From Schizochytrium sp. CCTCC M209059 (taxonomy: Eukaryota > Sar > Bigyra > Thraustochytrida > Thraustochytriidae), in the NCBI GenBank assembly GCA_000818945.1, contig KN805420.1, positions 20,033-84,032 on the forward strand: 64,000 bases of DNA. The letters are read 5' to 3'. Position 1 is the stretch's first letter, and every line of letters starts with the position of its first letter. The notes under the pieces were generated by a model. That model did no database searches. It saw only the letters and a program-made list of their open reading frames with translations, and was not told the DNA's origin. The translations under genes were made by a program, and so were the position numbers. This document shows positions 41,609-51,465 of the stretch, in pieces.

Positions 41609-42748
41609 TCACGGCAAAACAAAGAGCTTGACAAAGCCATCATCGCCTGCTGATGCCAGAATGTGAGAATCTTGAGGGTTCCAGCGGACACAGTTGACGT
41701 CGGTATCATGAGCGGCAAGAAGCTTGCGCGTGACCGAAAAGTCGCTGCCAGCGCCGGCGCTCGATGCCTGAAGAACAGCAATTGCGTCGTCTCCAGCACC
41801 TGTTGCAATGCGGGAACCATCGCGACTCCAGTCAATAGAAAAAATTGTACGTTCGTGAATCTCGTCGAGCACCTTATCGCACGCCCATGTGCCCTTGTCA
41901 CTGCGGCTCCAAATCCGAACGGAGCAGTCCTGACTGCAAGATGCAATGCGAGTGCCCGAGCTGTCGAGACAGAGGCCCCACACAGTGTTCGTATGGCCCT
42001 GCAACACCTCGACGCAGCCCCAATCGTCCACCTGCTCTGCCCAGACGCGGATGGTATCGTCATAGGAGGCTGTAAAAAGAACAGGTTCTGTTGGATGCCA
42101 GCGCAAGTGCTTGACATCTTGCGAGTGGCCTGTGAGCACGGAGATGCACTCACACTCAATGTCTTCCTCAGGGAGGCGCGCCTGCGGAGTAGTCGCCGGT
42201 GGCGCCTCCCAGATCCAGATACTCTTGTCCCGGCTACAGGTCGCAATCATGGAGCCATCTGCGCTCCAAGCCACCGATTTAACCTCATTTTCATGGCCTT
42301 CGAGTACGCTGACGCACTCCCACTCCTCGATGGCGCCAGTGCCATCGTCGGCCTCGCGGTGGCCGCGCTGCCAGATGACCACTGTCGCGTCAAAGCTTGC
42401 CGCCGCCAGGTATGATCCGCAGGGCGAAAATTCGCACGAGCGGACAGTCCTTGACTGCGTGTCCTCGAGCGTCGCTACGCACAGCCACTCGTCCTCCGCG
42501 GGCGAGGCGGCCGCGGCGCCGCCCGCCGCGCCGGGGGCGGCGGCCTTGGGGCTCTTCGCCCACACCCGGATCGACTTGTCCGCGCCGCAGCTCGCCAGCA
42601 GCTTCCCGCACGGCGACCACGCCACGTGCCACACGCGGTCGTCGTGGCCCTTCAGCGTCTGCGCCGCCGCCGCCATCGCCGTTGCCGTCTCCGCCGCCGC
42701 CATCGCTGCCTTCGCCGCCGCGTTCGCGTTCTGCCAGTGAGGCGCCAT
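41609..42748 (-). CDS. CIAO1: CIAO1/CIA1-like WD40 protein, cytosolic iron-sulfur assembly
   Basis: 379 residues from the ATG at 42748. After an Ala-rich N-terminus (about 1-28) there are seven WD40 repeats forming one propeller. Diagnostic stretches match the CIA1 family: LASCGADKSIRVWA, SPCGSYLAAASFDAT, LEGHENEVKSVAWS, ATCSRDKSIWIWE, GHSQDVKHLRWHP and ASYDDTIRVW. In yeast and animals CIAO1, with CIAO2 and MMS19, hands [4Fe-4S] clusters to cytosolic and nuclear proteins such as DNA polymerases and helicases. The Ala/Gly-rich insertion in the first propeller blade (around PAAPGAAGGAAAA) is unlike animal CIAO1. Divergent with the following gene (about 300 bases). Confidence 0.92.
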   Translation of the reverse strand: MAPHWQNANAAAKAAMAAAETATAMAAAAQTLKGHDDRVWHVAWSPCGKLLASCGADKSIRVWAKSPKAAAPGAAGGAAAASPAEDEWLCVATLEDTQSRTVRSCEFSPCGSYLAAASFDATVVIWQRGHREADDGTGAIEEWECVSVLEGHENEVKSVAWSADGSMIATCSRDKSIWIWEAPPATTPQARLPEEDIECECISVLTGHSQDVKHLRWHPTEPVLFTASYDDTIRVWAEQVDDWGCVEVLQGHTNTVWGLCLDSSGTRIASCSQDCSVRIWSRSDKGTWACDKVLDEIHERTIFSIDWSRDGSRIATGAGDDAIAVLQASSAGAGSDFSVTRKLLAAHDTDVNCVRWNPQDSHILASAGDDGFVKLFVLP

Positions 42749-43051
42749 TCAATCAAATCAAATCAATCATGGATCGAGCATCGCCGGGTCCTTTCTTTTA
42801 AGGGCCCGGTCCTCGTGGCGTTTAGGGGCCTCACCGTGGCCTCTGGTTCTGCCTGTCGGAGCGCCAAACTCGCAATGGTGCCGGGACGAGGCCCGAGGCT
42901 CGTCGGCGGCCGGCTTCCGGAGCGCCGCAGCTTGCGGAGAAGCCTGAGCTGTATCCGCGCGGGCCCCGCGACCTCGAGCACGTCGCCGTGAGCGAGCCGA
43001 CCTCGTGGTTGGTCTGAGCCGAGGGAGGACCAAAGCAGAGCCAGGCAGAGC

Positions 43052-43973
43052 ATGGCTAGTAACGACGGCAAAGCGCAGCAGCAGCGCAGGCCCGAGCGGC
43101 GACTAACGCGGCGCAAGAGACACCGGCCCAAAGAGACTGCAATCAACATCAGCGAGCTCGCAGATCGCGGCGCCAAAGATCCCGAGCAAGAGACGCAGAA
43201 ACTCTTACACCTCCAAGAGTTTGTGGCAGCCAGTGCGAGCGACCTCATCGCCCCCCAACGTCCCTCATTGCGAGAAAACATTGAGATGAGTGGAAGCTCG
43301 TTGCGATTGACAGGTACGTATGATGATGTGGTGCAAAGGCACGACGAGCAGAAATCAGGAATATTGCTGCGTTCAACATGGAAAGAAAAGCTCATCTCGA
43401 CTAACCATGAGATGACTCTTCGGTAACCTAGCTATCGCCCTTGAGCGCGTTTTAGAAGACATGTGTGGTCTGCTCGTGGCTAGTAATGGGACTCGGCTTC
43501 GACGCCTAACGCCACAAACTTTGTTCTGGGAAACGCTCTCCTATATTCACTATAGTGCTTCCAAGCCATGCTTAGAGAAGCGAGTTCTCTTGCATGATGC
43601 ATGCCCATTAGCGGCTCGTGTAAGTGTTGCTGGGTATACGGAGCACCTTGTGCGCATTTTTGGCGCCAAGGCGCTTGACAAGCTCCCCAAGACAACGATT
43701 CGCAGATATCTTGCTGTCGGAATGTCCCACTTTCGGCATCTCGAGATTGGTAACAACAACGAGCGCCCGATGGTAGGATCACTTCCTATGTACCGCGATG
43801 AGAACCGCAAGGGCTATATTCCACTCGGAAACACCTGGGTCGACTATGCACGTGTCAAGACCATGACTGCACGCCAGCGCGAGGCTCGAACGAAGGCTCA
43901 ACTCGACGTGCGCTGGCCTCGCGATTTGGGGGATTTGACATCCGGCGCAAAGAGGCGCCGAACTTTGGCATAA
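43052..43973 (+). CDS. Unknown basic protein (two exons)
   Basis: Reconstructed as exon 43052-43313, intron 43314-43455 (GTACGT...TTTTAG, phase 1) and exon 43456-43973, giving 259 residues. The joined length is a multiple of three and the frame is continuous. The N-terminus is very basic (RRPERRLTRRKRHRP), consistent with nuclear or RNA association. The C-terminal half contains a conserved-looking block (IRRYLAVGMSHFRHLEIGNN, then GYIPLGNTWVDYARVK). It ends GAKRRRTLA. I do not recognise the family. Without splicing it would be read as two separate small proteins. Confidence 0.65.
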
Positions 43974-44146
43974 CGGATCACCTTGATTCGTTTCACGTCA
44001 TTTCTATTCACTCACAGTCAGGCTGTCAGACGACTCGGAAAGCAAGCAAGCGACAGGGACGATCAATGCATTCTGAACTTTGTAAGAAATTGAGCATGGC
44101 GTGCAAGAAAAACAAAAGAAGCGCCTGCCACTGAAGAAAGTCGATC

Positions 44147-44147
44147 A

Positions 44148-44190
<43 letters not shown>
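44147..44190. repeat. (AAAG)n microsatellite, about 11 units
   Basis: A short perfect AAAG tract ending 28 bases before the ATG of the polyQ/coiled-coil gene. It is the same motif family (opposite orientation) as the 552-base CTTT tract at 8005. Confidence 0.9.
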
Positions 44191-44217
44191 GCCATAACCC
44201 AACTCGCCTAAAGCACC

Positions 44218-45978
44218 ATGTGGAAGCGAATACGCTCGCCCAGGTCGCCCAAGGCGGAGGATAACAAGGTAGAGGACGAGGTGAACAAAAGCACGTCATC
44301 AAGCTTGCAGCAGCAGCAGCAGCAGCAGCAGCAACGGGAACAAGGTGGTAGTGACCGCAGAGACGAAGAACCATGCAACACGCCGGACAACGCACTGAGC
44401 GACGCATTTGGCACAGTGAATCATACCGAAGCAAACAACAAAGATCGTGAGAGCGAACGCGATTCCCCAAGAAATGAACAAGCAATAAACGCCAGCTCGT
44501 TTCAACAAACAAAGGATTTGCAACACAAAGTACAAGCCGTGACCGACCATGGCGAGAATTGTAGGCAGGTCGAATCGCCATCTACGCTAGCTTTTACAAG
44601 GAAGTCAACCACCGTCGATTCCGCATCTGACCCGGAGCCTTCGACTCAGCTTAATCGCGCACCTTCGTTGTTATCGCGCGTCACCAGTTCGCAGGCTTCG
44701 ATGGCGGCAAATGATCAGGAAATGGTGCACGTAAAACATACGCGAACCGAGCCTGAAATTGTGGGAGTCACGGCCGCGTCGGTAGGAGCAGTTGGACCGA
44801 GCGGCGAAGAACGGATCATATTCGATGAAGAGGCGGCGTCATCTCTAAGGCGAAAGCCCGCGGATGTTCCTCGGGAAATGGACTGCGCCCATATTACGCC
44901 TGAAAATCTATTGTCCCAAGAGGAACAGGCCGAATGTGATGCTTTGGAATACCGACAACACGTCGCATCTAGGCCAGAGAAACTGCGCCGTCCAAAGCAG
45001 CGCGTAGTCTCGGACGAAAAGAACGAAAGCCCGAGCAAGAGGGCAGAATCAGTGCATGAGGATCTTGACCCGTGGTCATTGGAGCAGTTTTCGCCCCTCC
45101 CACGCGCGGCACGTCCCTCAAAGACTGAAACGCTCGCGCAGGTCCGGCTCGGAGATGTTCAGCGACGATGCGAAGAGACGGTATCGCAGTTTTCTGCCGA
45201 TGTGCAAAATCTATCCATCGAACTTGCTAAGTGCAAGCAGGAGCTCGTGCGCGAGAGAGAGCGTAAGCGGGGTCTGGAGCGGGTCCGGTCTCAATATGAA
45301 AGGGATATAAATGCACTGTCGCGTGAGCTGCGGATAATGACCGTAGACATGCGCGAGGACACTCAGCGACGACAGCAGATGGAGGAACGCGAGGGGGTCT
45401 TGCGCTCGCTGCTGTCAGAACTTGGCCTTAAGCAGGTTGCTGGGATCCGCATGCTTTTTCGTTCCCAGCGCGATCGCATCGCCGAGCTCGAAGCATCAAT
45501 GCAAGCTCTTGTTCAAGACCTCGAATGGTCGAAGCAATCGCACCGACATGTGCAAGAGCAGTGTCAGGCTATGGAGAGGGAACTTCAAGAGGCGCGCAAA
45601 GCACGATGGGAAGCTGACAGCAAGCGTATGAAGGTAGACGAAGAGCGCGAAAAGGAAGCCCTTGCGCACCGTCGGAGCAAGCTTTTGTGCTCACAGCTTC
45701 GTGCGCAGGTTGCACATCTTGGCGCGCAGCTTCAGTTGGGGGCTGTTTCACCCCGAACGGATGGTCCAAGTGGACTTGTCTCACCGACGTCTCCGCAGTC
45801 AAAGTTCGCCGGCGGGCCACAGCTGACACGTGGCGGATCGGGATCACCAGGTGGATCTTCAGTAAGTGCTGTGCCTCGCGTCCCTCAGTTGCAGCATGTC
45901 ATTGGTGCCAAGAATCCTGCAAGCGCGCACCGCCCACCTTACGGAGGCGCTCGCAAGACGACCTTTCGATTTTCATGA
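44218..45978 (+). CDS. PolyQ and coiled-coil protein, function unknown
   Basis: 586 residues, single exon. After a basic N-terminus there is a nine-Gln tract (CAG repeats, residues about 31-39). A long polar, probably disordered region follows (about 40-300), then a strongly heptad-patterned coiled coil (about 305-505, rich in RERERKRGLERV and ELEASMQALVQDLEWS-type sequence), and a Gly/Ser/Pro-rich tail ending RKTTFRFS. No catalytic motif is seen. Such proteins often serve in centrosomal, trafficking or cytoskeletal scaffolds, but nothing here picks among these. It converges with the EsV-1-7 gene. Confidence 0.75.
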   Translation: MWKRIRSPRSPKAEDNKVEDEVNKSTSSSLQQQQQQQQQREQGGSDRRDEEPCNTPDNALSDAFGTVNHTEANNKDRESERDSPRNEQAINASSFQQTKDLQHKVQAVTDHGENCRQVESPSTLAFTRKSTTVDSASDPEPSTQLNRAPSLLSRVTSSQASMAANDQEMVHVKHTRTEPEIVGVTAASVGAVGPSGEERIIFDEEAASSLRRKPADVPREMDCAHITPENLLSQEEQAECDALEYRQHVASRPEKLRRPKQRVVSDEKNESPSKRAESVHEDLDPWSLEQFSPLPRAARPSKTETLAQVRLGDVQRRCEETVSQFSADVQNLSIELAKCKQELVRERERKRGLERVRSQYERDINALSRELRIMTVDMREDTQRRQQMEEREGVLRSLLSELGLKQVAGIRMLFRSQRDRIAELEASMQALVQDLEWSKQSHRHVQEQCQAMERELQEARKARWEADSKRMKVDEEREKEALAHRRSKLLCSQLRAQVAHLGAQLQLGAVSPRTDGPSGLVSPTSPQSKFAGGPQLTRGGSGSPGGSSVSAVPRVPQLQHVIGAKNPASAHRPPYGGARKTTFRFS

Positions 45979-46474
45979 GTCTGTATTGATTATATCCTTG
46001 TTTGTTGTCCACTTTTTTCGCCTTGAAGCAGTCAGCTCCGAAGGAGAGACATCTCTACGCATCAATTGAACTTTTCGACATTCTTGTAACGTGAAAATTT
46101 GCTTTACAAGCAAGAAAAGGCGAAACCTCTTTTGGGCCAGAATGTGCACTCTGATCTAAAATCTTTATAGTCCTTGTCTGGCTTCATTCCAATCCTCTCT
46201 TGTGGTGCGCACTCTTAAGGCTCAGATTTACTGTTCGTCTGGATTATGTCAGCCGGCAGGGGCACCGTTATCATCGGCAGAGAGAACAGTCGTCGTTTGA
46301 CATGGCTGCGTTCGCAAACGGCTTTGGCCGATCGAATGGGCGAGCCTCTTCACAATAAATATCATGACAGAAAATGACAGATTTCGCCTTCCCTTGCAGG
46401 CTCTGGGCTCTGGACCTAGCTTCTGCTTCACTGTTAGCTTCTCTTTTATCTTTCTCGCTCTTCGTCTTTCATGG
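45979..46474. other. Convergent 3' intergenic region
   Basis: About 500 bases between the 3' ends of two converging genes. It is moderately AT-rich, as expected of 3' UTRs and polyadenylation regions. No gene seen. Confidence 0.5.
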
Positions 46475-47896
46475 TCAAGCGTAAAAATTATCGTCATAAG
46501 AAAGCGGGTTTGACTGACTGTGAGTCACTTGCTGTGGCTGACGATGCTCGTCAAAAGAAAGTCGGCGCTCGTGCTTTCTCTCCTGTTCGTCCAAGGATGC
46601 ACTCGTTGAATGCTGAGCCTCGCTCGTGTCGTCCAGATTCGCAGTGTCCGGTAAACGGTTTGCGTGAATGCCTCCATCATCGGCCGACCCATGTGGTGCA
46701 GTAGTAGTCGCAGCGCTGGCTGCGGCGGTAGCCGCGCCTTGCGCCACTGCAGCGCCAAGAGAGGCGTTCAAGGTGGAAGATGCATTCGATATGGCTACAC
46801 CCCCCGCGGAGGTGGTCTCGGCCACAGACATATGTGAGGCATCGTTATAGTCTGGCGCAGCAAGGGGACGATTCACGCAACGCCGTTCTCTGCGATCAAA
46901 ATGACGGAGGACCTCTGGGTCGCAGACTGCCCGAAGCCGTTTTAGACGCGATCGCAAGAGGTTATTCTCGGACTCTACATAAGCAAGTTGTTCTTGCAGC
47001 TCAACCATGTTTTTTTGCCCGCGTGCCTTGAGCTCACGGCAGTCTTCGGGAGCATGAGTGGTGCAGAATTTTTGGCGCGTCGACGCATGTACGAGAGCTG
47101 CCCGATTGTTACACGAGAGCACCGAACAAGTACGTTTGCTAAGATTAACTGCGCCATCCTCTTTGTGCTGGCTACACCATTGCCTTCGCTTGCCTGGGTG
47201 GCCAAAGGTTGCTTGCTTGCTGCAAGAGTGGACTTCGCACAGTGACGCGCCTTTGATAAAGGCACCAGGGGGTTTATGCGAGGCACACCAGCGCTTCTTG
47301 GCGCCATCCACCGTATACGAAGCGTGCTTGCTGCATGCCGGTTCCTCGCAAAAGTGGGACTGGAAGGAGTGCGAACCGGGCAGTCGATGCTGTGCGCACC
47401 ACCGATACTTTTTCATGTCGTCTCCGAAGGAGGCGCGCTTGCTGCAACCAGGAAGTTCGCAGATTGCACCTTTACGCGCAGGTCGTTGTCGCTTACGGCG
47501 TCGAACCTGCTCCTCGTTTCCGTCTTGCCTCGGCAGTGGGCCTCGCCCTTGTTGCGCCCGCTGGTCTTCTTGTTCTACCACTTCGCCGATGGTCTCTTCG
47601 TGTCTGGCCTGCGAATCGTGTTGTCCTTCGATATTGTTCTCGTGGTCGTCCTCAAGGTCTTCCCCAAGCTGGCTGCCGTGTGGCTGCAGGTCGAGAGCAT
47701 CGTGCACATGCTGTTCTTGCTGTTGCTGTTGTTGTTGCGGCTGCTGCCGCTGCTGGTGTCCCCGCTGCATTATCTTGGGCGCGCAGGGAACGTGCGCGTG
47801 ACCGAGAACGGGGCCCGCGGCCTGCGCCTGCGTCAGCGCGATTTGCGCTGTAGCTTGGTCAAGCTGTGACTGCTCGTCGCTGCCCGGGTCAACCAT
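46475..47896 (-). CDS. EsV-1-7 repeat protein with leucine-zipper-like helix
   Basis: 473 residues from the ATG at 47896. The N-terminus is Gln/His-rich (polyQ about 51-60), followed by a basic patch (RRRKRQRPARK, about 132-142) that could be a nuclear signal. Four consecutive 37-residue repeats follow at about 146, 183, 220 and 257, each with spacing C-x4-C-x15-C-x2-H. The first begins CELPGCSKRASFG and the third CEVHSCSKQATFG. This closely matches the EsV-1-7 cysteine motif, known from the brown-alga developmental regulator IMM, from phaeoviruses and from many stramenopile genomes. A heptad-leucine helix (about 297-322, ELQEQLAYVESENNLLRSRL) follows, then a Ser/Ala-rich tail. Zinc binding and a regulatory nuclear role are inferred. 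Confidence 0.82.
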   Translation of the reverse strand: MVDPGSDEQSQLDQATAQIALTQAQAAGPVLGHAHVPCAPKIMQRGHQQRQQPQQQQQQQEQHVHDALDLQPHGSQLGEDLEDDHENNIEGQHDSQARHEETIGEVVEQEDQRAQQGRGPLPRQDGNEEQVRRRKRQRPARKGAICELPGCSKRASFGDDMKKYRWCAQHRLPGSHSFQSHFCEEPACSKHASYTVDGAKKRWCASHKPPGAFIKGASLCEVHSCSKQATFGHPGKRRQWCSQHKEDGAVNLSKRTCSVLSCNNRAALVHASTRQKFCTTHAPEDCRELKARGQKNMVELQEQLAYVESENNLLRSRLKRLRAVCDPEVLRHFDRRERRCVNRPLAAPDYNDASHMSVAETTSAGGVAISNASSTLNASLGAAVAQGAATAAASAATTTAPHGSADDGGIHANRLPDTANLDDTSEAQHSTSASLDEQERKHERRLSFDEHRQPQQVTHSQSNPLSYDDNFYA

Positions 47897-50800
47897 TATT
47901 GGTGACCGAGGGTCACCTCGGCATTTTGCGGTCTGCCGTGGACGCGACGCACCCGGGCCACCTTCTTACCTTTTGGTCAGTATAGAGCAGGCCGGCGGGC
48001 GGGCAACCATGAGCTCCCAAAGAGCCACATTCTCTGCTTCTCTCGCATGGGTGCGTGGCAAGTCTGCAAGGCGCCTCATGCTAGGCAGTTTGGGACCCTC
48101 ATGACGAACAATGCGAGCGTCAGTGATCAGAATCATTTTCCCGAGCGCGAGCTGCTGCTGACAGACAGCGAGGCTTATCGACTCGAAGATTCTCCTTTGC
48201 TGTCGCCATGACAGCAAGCTCGAGGCTTAAGGGCCTACCTAGCCAGCCACCCTGGCCAGTCAGCCAGACGTGGTATCGTAAGATCAGCCCCGTGGCGATA
48301 CGCTCCTCGCGAACCCGGTCATTTAGGCTTGACTGCCAATCTAAACACAGACTCGGCTTGGCGACTGAAGGAGAGTTCGCGAAGCGCGAGAAACATCTCT
48401 TATGGTGGCCGGAAATCGTTGAGGGTTGCAGCGGCCGGATAATGCGGCCAACTCTTCTGGAGCTCGTCGAGGTTCCATCCACGAACTTTTCTATTTTCCT
48501 TAAGCCGCTTCCACGCTCTGTTGGAGTCCGGCTCACCTCAGCTGGCTTTGATGTGGCTTCATTGACCGCGCGCACCCTCGATATAATTTATTACGTAGTT
48601 GCGCCTGTCCCAACTTGGTCGCAATCTCGCACATGCGCTCGAACAGTATCAGGCAGGCCAGCCTGACCAGGAGCAGCAACCATCAACCCTGACTACTGCT
48701 GAATTTCCAACGGGTATATATGATGGCCGCAAGCTTCAGCAGTTCTACCACAATTCTACCCGCCGCCGCTGACCACCGAAACGCAGCCGTGCTGCTTGGT
48801 TGGTGACTCTGGTTTACTAGCCAATATTACCGTTTCGCCACGAACTGCGCCGCTTCTCTGCGTCCATCGCAAGCTTGCAGCCACCCTTCGACCGCTTCCT
48901 CAATGACGTGCGACGCCCCAAAGCCAGGTCAGGTTCGGCCGTTTCAGACAGCAGGCCGTCACCAGGCCAAGACCTATTATTCACACTCAATGCAATGCGC
49001 GTGCGCGCGCGCCTGCGCTTGCGAGTTTGTCATGTCCGTTGGGCTTTAGTAGCGGCCCCGCTGGCAACATGATGCGGCTGGAATTTTGGGTCCCCAGTCC
49101 CAGCCAGCGCCTGCCCGACCGACCCCAAAAGGCTCCGATAGCTGGAGCGACAGCGAGCCGCTGCTCGCCCATCCGTCTCGGTGCTGCTGCTCGCAGTTTC
49201 CATAGCTGTTGCTGTCGCAAGAGCCTCAGGGTCCAAGTCACGCCGCCGCTGAGGCACACGACGCGCAGAGCGCCGCGACACGGCCCGTGCACGAACTGCG
49301 CGCCCTCTGCACCGCTCGCTCTCAGGCTGGCTGGGCCCGACCAGGACGCGTGCGCGCCGCATCCGCGTTGCGCCTGGACACGACTCGGTCAATCGACTAA
49401 TTAGTCCAACAATCCATTTTTCTTTTTCCCCCTACAGATCAGTGGCAGACAAAGTCTGTATCGTCGTGGCGAGTGCAAGCTGGCTCTCGTTCCTCGGCCG
49501 GTGCCTGTTGCGGCCAGCGAGCGTGCAGTGTCCTCCTTTCTTGATGGCTCCGCTGGCAGCGCCCATTGGAGAATGTATGTCATTTCTCGCTCTTGCGAAG
49601 ATTATCATGGATGGTTATTTATTTATTTGCAATTATAAACCGACCCGCCATGATGCAGGACCCGCAGCAGCCGCCACTGCCACTACGCGAGGAGACAGCG
49701 AGGGGTACGTGTGTGGGGGTCTACTTGGGAGTTCCGTTGCGCACGCGCACTAGGACTCTATATGTTATACAGTAGCCATGAGGTGTCTTCGACGGGACGC
49801 GATTTTTCGCTCCCCTCAGCTCTACTCCTTTTCCACTGTAAAAAAAATTCCAGCACTGCGGGTATGCGCTTGTTGAGAAGTACGTGAAAGTACCCGCGAT
49901 GCTCAGGGTACTTTCGAGGTTCCGTGATTCCTTTCGCGACCACAATGCCGCACTGTCAGCCGCCGCAGCCGCCTGGCCGCTACCAGCAAATCGCCGCAAC
50001 CCACGTCCGCGCGACTGTCTCCTCTCTCTTCCCTCTCCATCGACTGGCCAGCCCGCCATCCAGCCTGAGTAGCCTGATGGACGGTCACTCTGCAAGCTGG
50101 ACTAGCTGCAGCGGTGCCGCCATCGCGGAAAGGGAAAAAATGGAATCCAGAAATTGCCGAATGCCCCCCTCCCCCCTCAAACCCGCTCTGCAAGGACGAT
50201 AAGGAATGGAAAGGGGGGTGTGCAGCGGGCACCGAGAAAACCCGGCCCCATGGCGGCTGGGGAGTGGGAGAATCACGGGGCCGGAGAAGGAGGGGGCCGG
50301 TAGGGAAGGAAGGAAGCAGGGCCCTCGCGAAACCAGCCACCCACGCGGGCGGGCAGCTGCAGCAGGCAGGCAGGCAGGCAGGCAGGCTGCTCAGACTGTC
50401 GGTCTGTCCGTCTGTGTGCCCGTCCGTCCGTCCGTCTGCCTGTGTGTCTGCGTGTCGATCTGTCTGTCGCAGTCGCGCGCCGGGCCCGGCCTGCCCTTGC
50501 CCTCCGGCAGCGGCGCGCAGCGGCTGCCTCGAAATCGAGGCTTGCGACCTGTCGTCTCCCTGCCGAGGACTCCGAAGGAAGTTTGAAAGAAACTCTGAAA
50601 GAAATAGTGACCGAAGTCTGGAAATGGAGGGAAAGCAAGAGGGCCCCGTGTGCCGCAAAACTTCGGACGCTGTTGCTGCGTGCTGCTACGCCGGCAGCCA
50701 GACGCTGCGCTGCCGCGGGCGGGAGAAGCGAAGGGAGGGGCTGCGAGCGGGCGGTGAACGGGCCGACCGAGCGGTGGACCGTGCGGCCAGAGGCGGGCGG

Positions 50801-51465
50801 GCGAGCGAGTGGTACGTACATCATCAACCGGTCGATCATTCGATCGGCCAGGAAGTGCGCGACCGGCGCCGGCTTGATTTGCAATTTCGAAAGTGCGTTT
50901 GTTGATCAACAGTGAATTTGAATTTGAATTTGAATTCGAACTTGAACTCGAATTTGAAACCAGCCGCCGCCGGCCTCTGCCTCGCAGACCGACGATCAGA
51001 GAAGCAAAGCTCGAAGAGCACGTGGGAGAGCGCGCTTCAGAGACGCAGCGGCGGCGGCAACGGCGGTAGCGGTAGCGGCAGCGGCGTCGCGCGGGGCCCG
51101 AGGCTAGAGCGGAAGTCGGCTTGGGGAACAGCCAAACGCTACTGGTCATCCTGCAGGCCTTGCTTGATCCACCCCACTCATCCAACCGGAGGCGAGGCCA
51201 GACCAGGCGAGGCGAGGCTTGGTGTCCGTCGTTCGCCCGTGCAGCCTTGGTGTTCGTCCGCTCGTCCGCTCGTCCTCTTGGCGGGCGAGCGCGCAAGCGA
51301 GCGCTGCGCTGCGCAGTGACGCGAAGCGGGCCCCCCTTTCCCCGCTCCGTAACCCACGTAAAAAGGGTAAAAGGGAAAGTCGAAAAAGGCCAGGCGAGGC
51401 CAGGCCAGGCCAGACCTGGGCAGAGAAGGGCAGCAAAGACCCAGTTGAGACGCAGGTAAACCAAC
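47897..51465. other. Long gene-free stretch with several microsatellites
   Basis: About 3.6 kb between divergent genes. It contains a GCAGG run (about 50362-50388), a GTCT/GTCC-rich tract (about 50394-50465), a GAATTT hexamer array (about 50910-50960) and a CCAGG/GAGGC array (about 51385-51420). Frames on both strands in 48120-48666 and 49900-51725 are long because of GC-rich composition and repeats. I see no domain and no convincing splice pattern. Promoters for both flanking genes must lie near the ends. Confidence 0.5.

Noticed and set aside
43461..43973. Stand-alone 170-codon gene
   Set aside because: It is better explained as exon 2 of the 43052 gene; the intron joins the frames in phase.
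47058..47869. Plus-strand frames of 170-247 codons
   Set aside because: Antisense shadows of the EsV-1-7 gene, with Cys/Arg-rich nonsense products.
48120..48666. Overlapping 150-codon frames on both strands
   Set aside because: No domain, no codon bias distinguishing one strand, no splice partners. Left unassigned.
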